From assembly GCA_903822435.1 (NCBI GenBank), contig CAIJPE010000125.1, positions 1 through 46,719 on the forward strand: a stretch of 46,719 nt of DNA, in the 5' to 3' direction. The stretch is from an uncultured beta proteobacterium. Its GTDB lineage: Bacteria > Pseudomonadota > Gammaproteobacteria > Burkholderiales > Burkholderiaceae_C. A model generated the notes under the pieces. That model was not told where the DNA came from. It worked only from the letters and a program-made list of their open reading frames with translations, and searched no databases. Positions 45,604 to 46,719 of the stretch are shown piece after piece. The position numbers and the translations under genes are program-made. Each line of letters starts with the position of its first letter. Position 1 is the first letter of the stretch.

Positions 45604-46719
45604 TTAGCGGTTGTCTGAAAACTGCCTTCCTCGCCCAGCAGCTTTCGCCTGCAGGAGCTTCTGATCCGAACGGGCGACGACTTCACGCCAGTCCACTTGG
45701 CCTGCCTTGCTGTGGGCCACGCCCACGCTGGCGGCGATCTTCACCACCCACTGCCCGATCTCGAACGGGCGCATGGCGGCTGCAAGCACCTTTTCGGCCA
45801 GGAGCGCAGCGTGTTGCCCATCGGGAAGCCCTGAGAGGGCAATCGCGAATTCATCGCCGCCCAGGCGGGCGACATAGTCCGTGGGTCGCACCAAGTGCGT
45901 CAATCGTTCGCCGAACGACCTTAGCACTTCGTCTCCGACAGGGTGTCCGTAGGTGTCGTTCACGGGCTTGAAGAGGTCCAGATCGATGTAGAGCACAGCC
46001 AGCGACTGGCCGGTGTCTTGCATGCCCTCAAGCGCTTCCTCGAATCCAGCGCGGTTGAACAACCCAGTCAGCGCATCCTTTTGGGCCAGGGCCTTCAGGC
46101 GAACTTCTTCTTGCTTCTGGCGGGTGATGTCCTGAGTCACCGTCACGAATCCATCCCGCGCGCCGCTGCTGATTCGCAGAGGAACGTAGGTGAGACGGGT
46201 GTGGTGTTGTTCTCCCGGTGCGCCGTGAACAAGCTCGAAGCTCACTTCTTCTCCGGCCATGGCCCGTCGTATCCACGGAAGTCGCCTTGCGAATTCCGCT
46301 TCACCGAGGACCTCGGAGGCCCGGCGGCCAAGGATTTCCGTTCGCGGCAGTCCGCACCCGCGTTCGAACGCGGAGTTGACGAACCGGTATCGACCGTCGC
46401 TCCCCACCACCGCGACCGTGGCCGGAATGGCTTCGGCCACGAGACGCAGCGTCTCGGTCTGGCGGGCAATCTCCTGCCCGGCGATCGTCTGGGCCGACAC
46501 GTCGCGCAAGATCCCTGAAAAGCGTTGGATGCGACCGTCGTGGTCCCGGTGTGCCAACACCATGTGACTGACCGGTATGACACGCCCGCCTGAGAGAAGG
46601 ACCGAGTTTTCGCCGACCCAGACGCCCGATTGCTTCACGGCGGGCAGGATTTCCTTGAGGAACCTTGCGTGGGTTTCCGGTGTGTTGAACTGGCCGAACT
46701 CAAGCTTTTCGACGGGCTC
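45604..46719 (-). CDS. PAS-PAS diguanylate cyclase, N-terminus cut by window edge
   Basis: The frame is open to the window edge, giving 371 residues of a longer protein. The first visible part (EFGQFNTPETHARFLKEILP then SGVWVGENSVL) is the end of one PAS domain, followed by a second complete PAS (LVAEAIPATVAVVGSDGRYRF to FVTVTQDITRQKQ) and a GGDEF domain with LYIDLDLFKPVNDTYGH, the active site ARLGGDEFAIAL and an I-site RPTD five residues before it. All catalytic residues are intact. A GTG at 46638 inside the first PAS domain is not a start. It converges with the phosphorelay operon, next to the degenerate GGDEF protein. Confidence 0.9.
   Translation of the reverse strand, partial: EPVEKLEFGQFNTPETHARFLKEILPAVKQSGVWVGENSVLLSGGRVIPVSHMVLAHRDHDGRIQRFSGILRDVSAQTIAGQEIARQTETLRLVAEAIPATVAVVGSDGRYRFVNSAFERGCGLPRTEILGRRASEVLGEAEFARRLPWIRRAMAGEEVSFELVHGAPGEQHHTRLTYVPLRISSGARDGFVTVTQDITRQKQEEVRLKALAQKDALTGLFNRAGFEEALEGMQDTGQSLAVLYIDLDLFKPVNDTYGHPVGDEVLRSFGERLTHLVRPTDYVARLGGDEFAIALSGLPDGQHAALLAEKVLAAAMRPFEIGQWVVKIAASVGVAHSKAGQVDWREVVARSDQKLLQAKAAGRGRQFSDNR

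Overview
The window is about 46.7 kb of very GC-rich bacterial chromosome with tightly packed genes. The sequence suggests a betaproteobacterium of the order Burkholderiales, perhaps of the Leptothrix/Rubrivivax/Comamonadaceae type. The basis is the strong GC3 bias, two Bug-type (tripartite tricarboxylate transporter) binding proteins next to CoA and aromatic catabolic genes, and a tandem glycine riboswitch. No rRNA or tRNA gene was seen, so the genus is inference.

Layout. (1) 1-119 is the signal-peptide end of a truncated secreted protein. (2) 352-11698 is a complete glycogen/alpha-glucan locus. glgP-glgB-glgX-malQ run leftwards with 4-13 base stop/start overlaps, glgC-glgA run rightwards, and the 302-base divergent region carries a perfect 15-base palindrome plus a degenerate copy of it. 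(3) 11731-16088 holds a secreted M20 peptidase, then an M14 peptidase and a Gfo/Idh/MocA oxidoreductase on the minus strand; the oxidoreductase can only reach full length from a CTG start. (4) 15847-17389 is a tandem glycine riboswitch reading into a DadA-type amino-acid dehydrogenase, closed by a hairpin shared with the convergent LysR gene. (5) 17394-22937 is a divergent LysR regulator and a VOC / alpha-beta hydrolase / FAD monooxygenase / Bug-protein operon, probably for an aromatic or cyclic substrate. (6) 22971-30276 is a six-gene minus-strand operon (Bug protein, CaiB CoA-transferase, acyl-CoA dehydrogenase, enoyl-CoA hydratase, AtuA-like protein, small membrane protein) with a divergent LysR gene; it looks like uptake and CoA-dependent breakdown of a carboxylic acid. 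(7) 30339-36553 holds a cupin, a Cache-PAS-PAS-GGDEF cyclase, a decayed stretch (tetR pseudogene, IS1182-like transposase tail) and a secreted Sel1-repeat protein. (8) 36980-39182 is an amidase and an unknown 202-residue protein. (9) 39762-45264 is a four-gene signalling operon: PAS histidine kinase, single receiver, REC-HK-REC-REC-Hpt hybrid kinase, and a receiver joined to a GGDEF domain that has lost its catalytic residues. (10) 45604 to the end is a truncated PAS-PAS-GGDEF protein with an intact active site.

The most unusual items are the GGDEF-degenerate output protein at the end of the phosphorelay operon, the glycine riboswitch in front of a dehydrogenase gene, the operator-like palindrome pair in the glycogen locus, the CTG-started oxidoreductase, and the hairpin built from two convergent stop codons. 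Nothing in the window looks like a defence island, prophage, CRISPR array or biosynthetic cluster.
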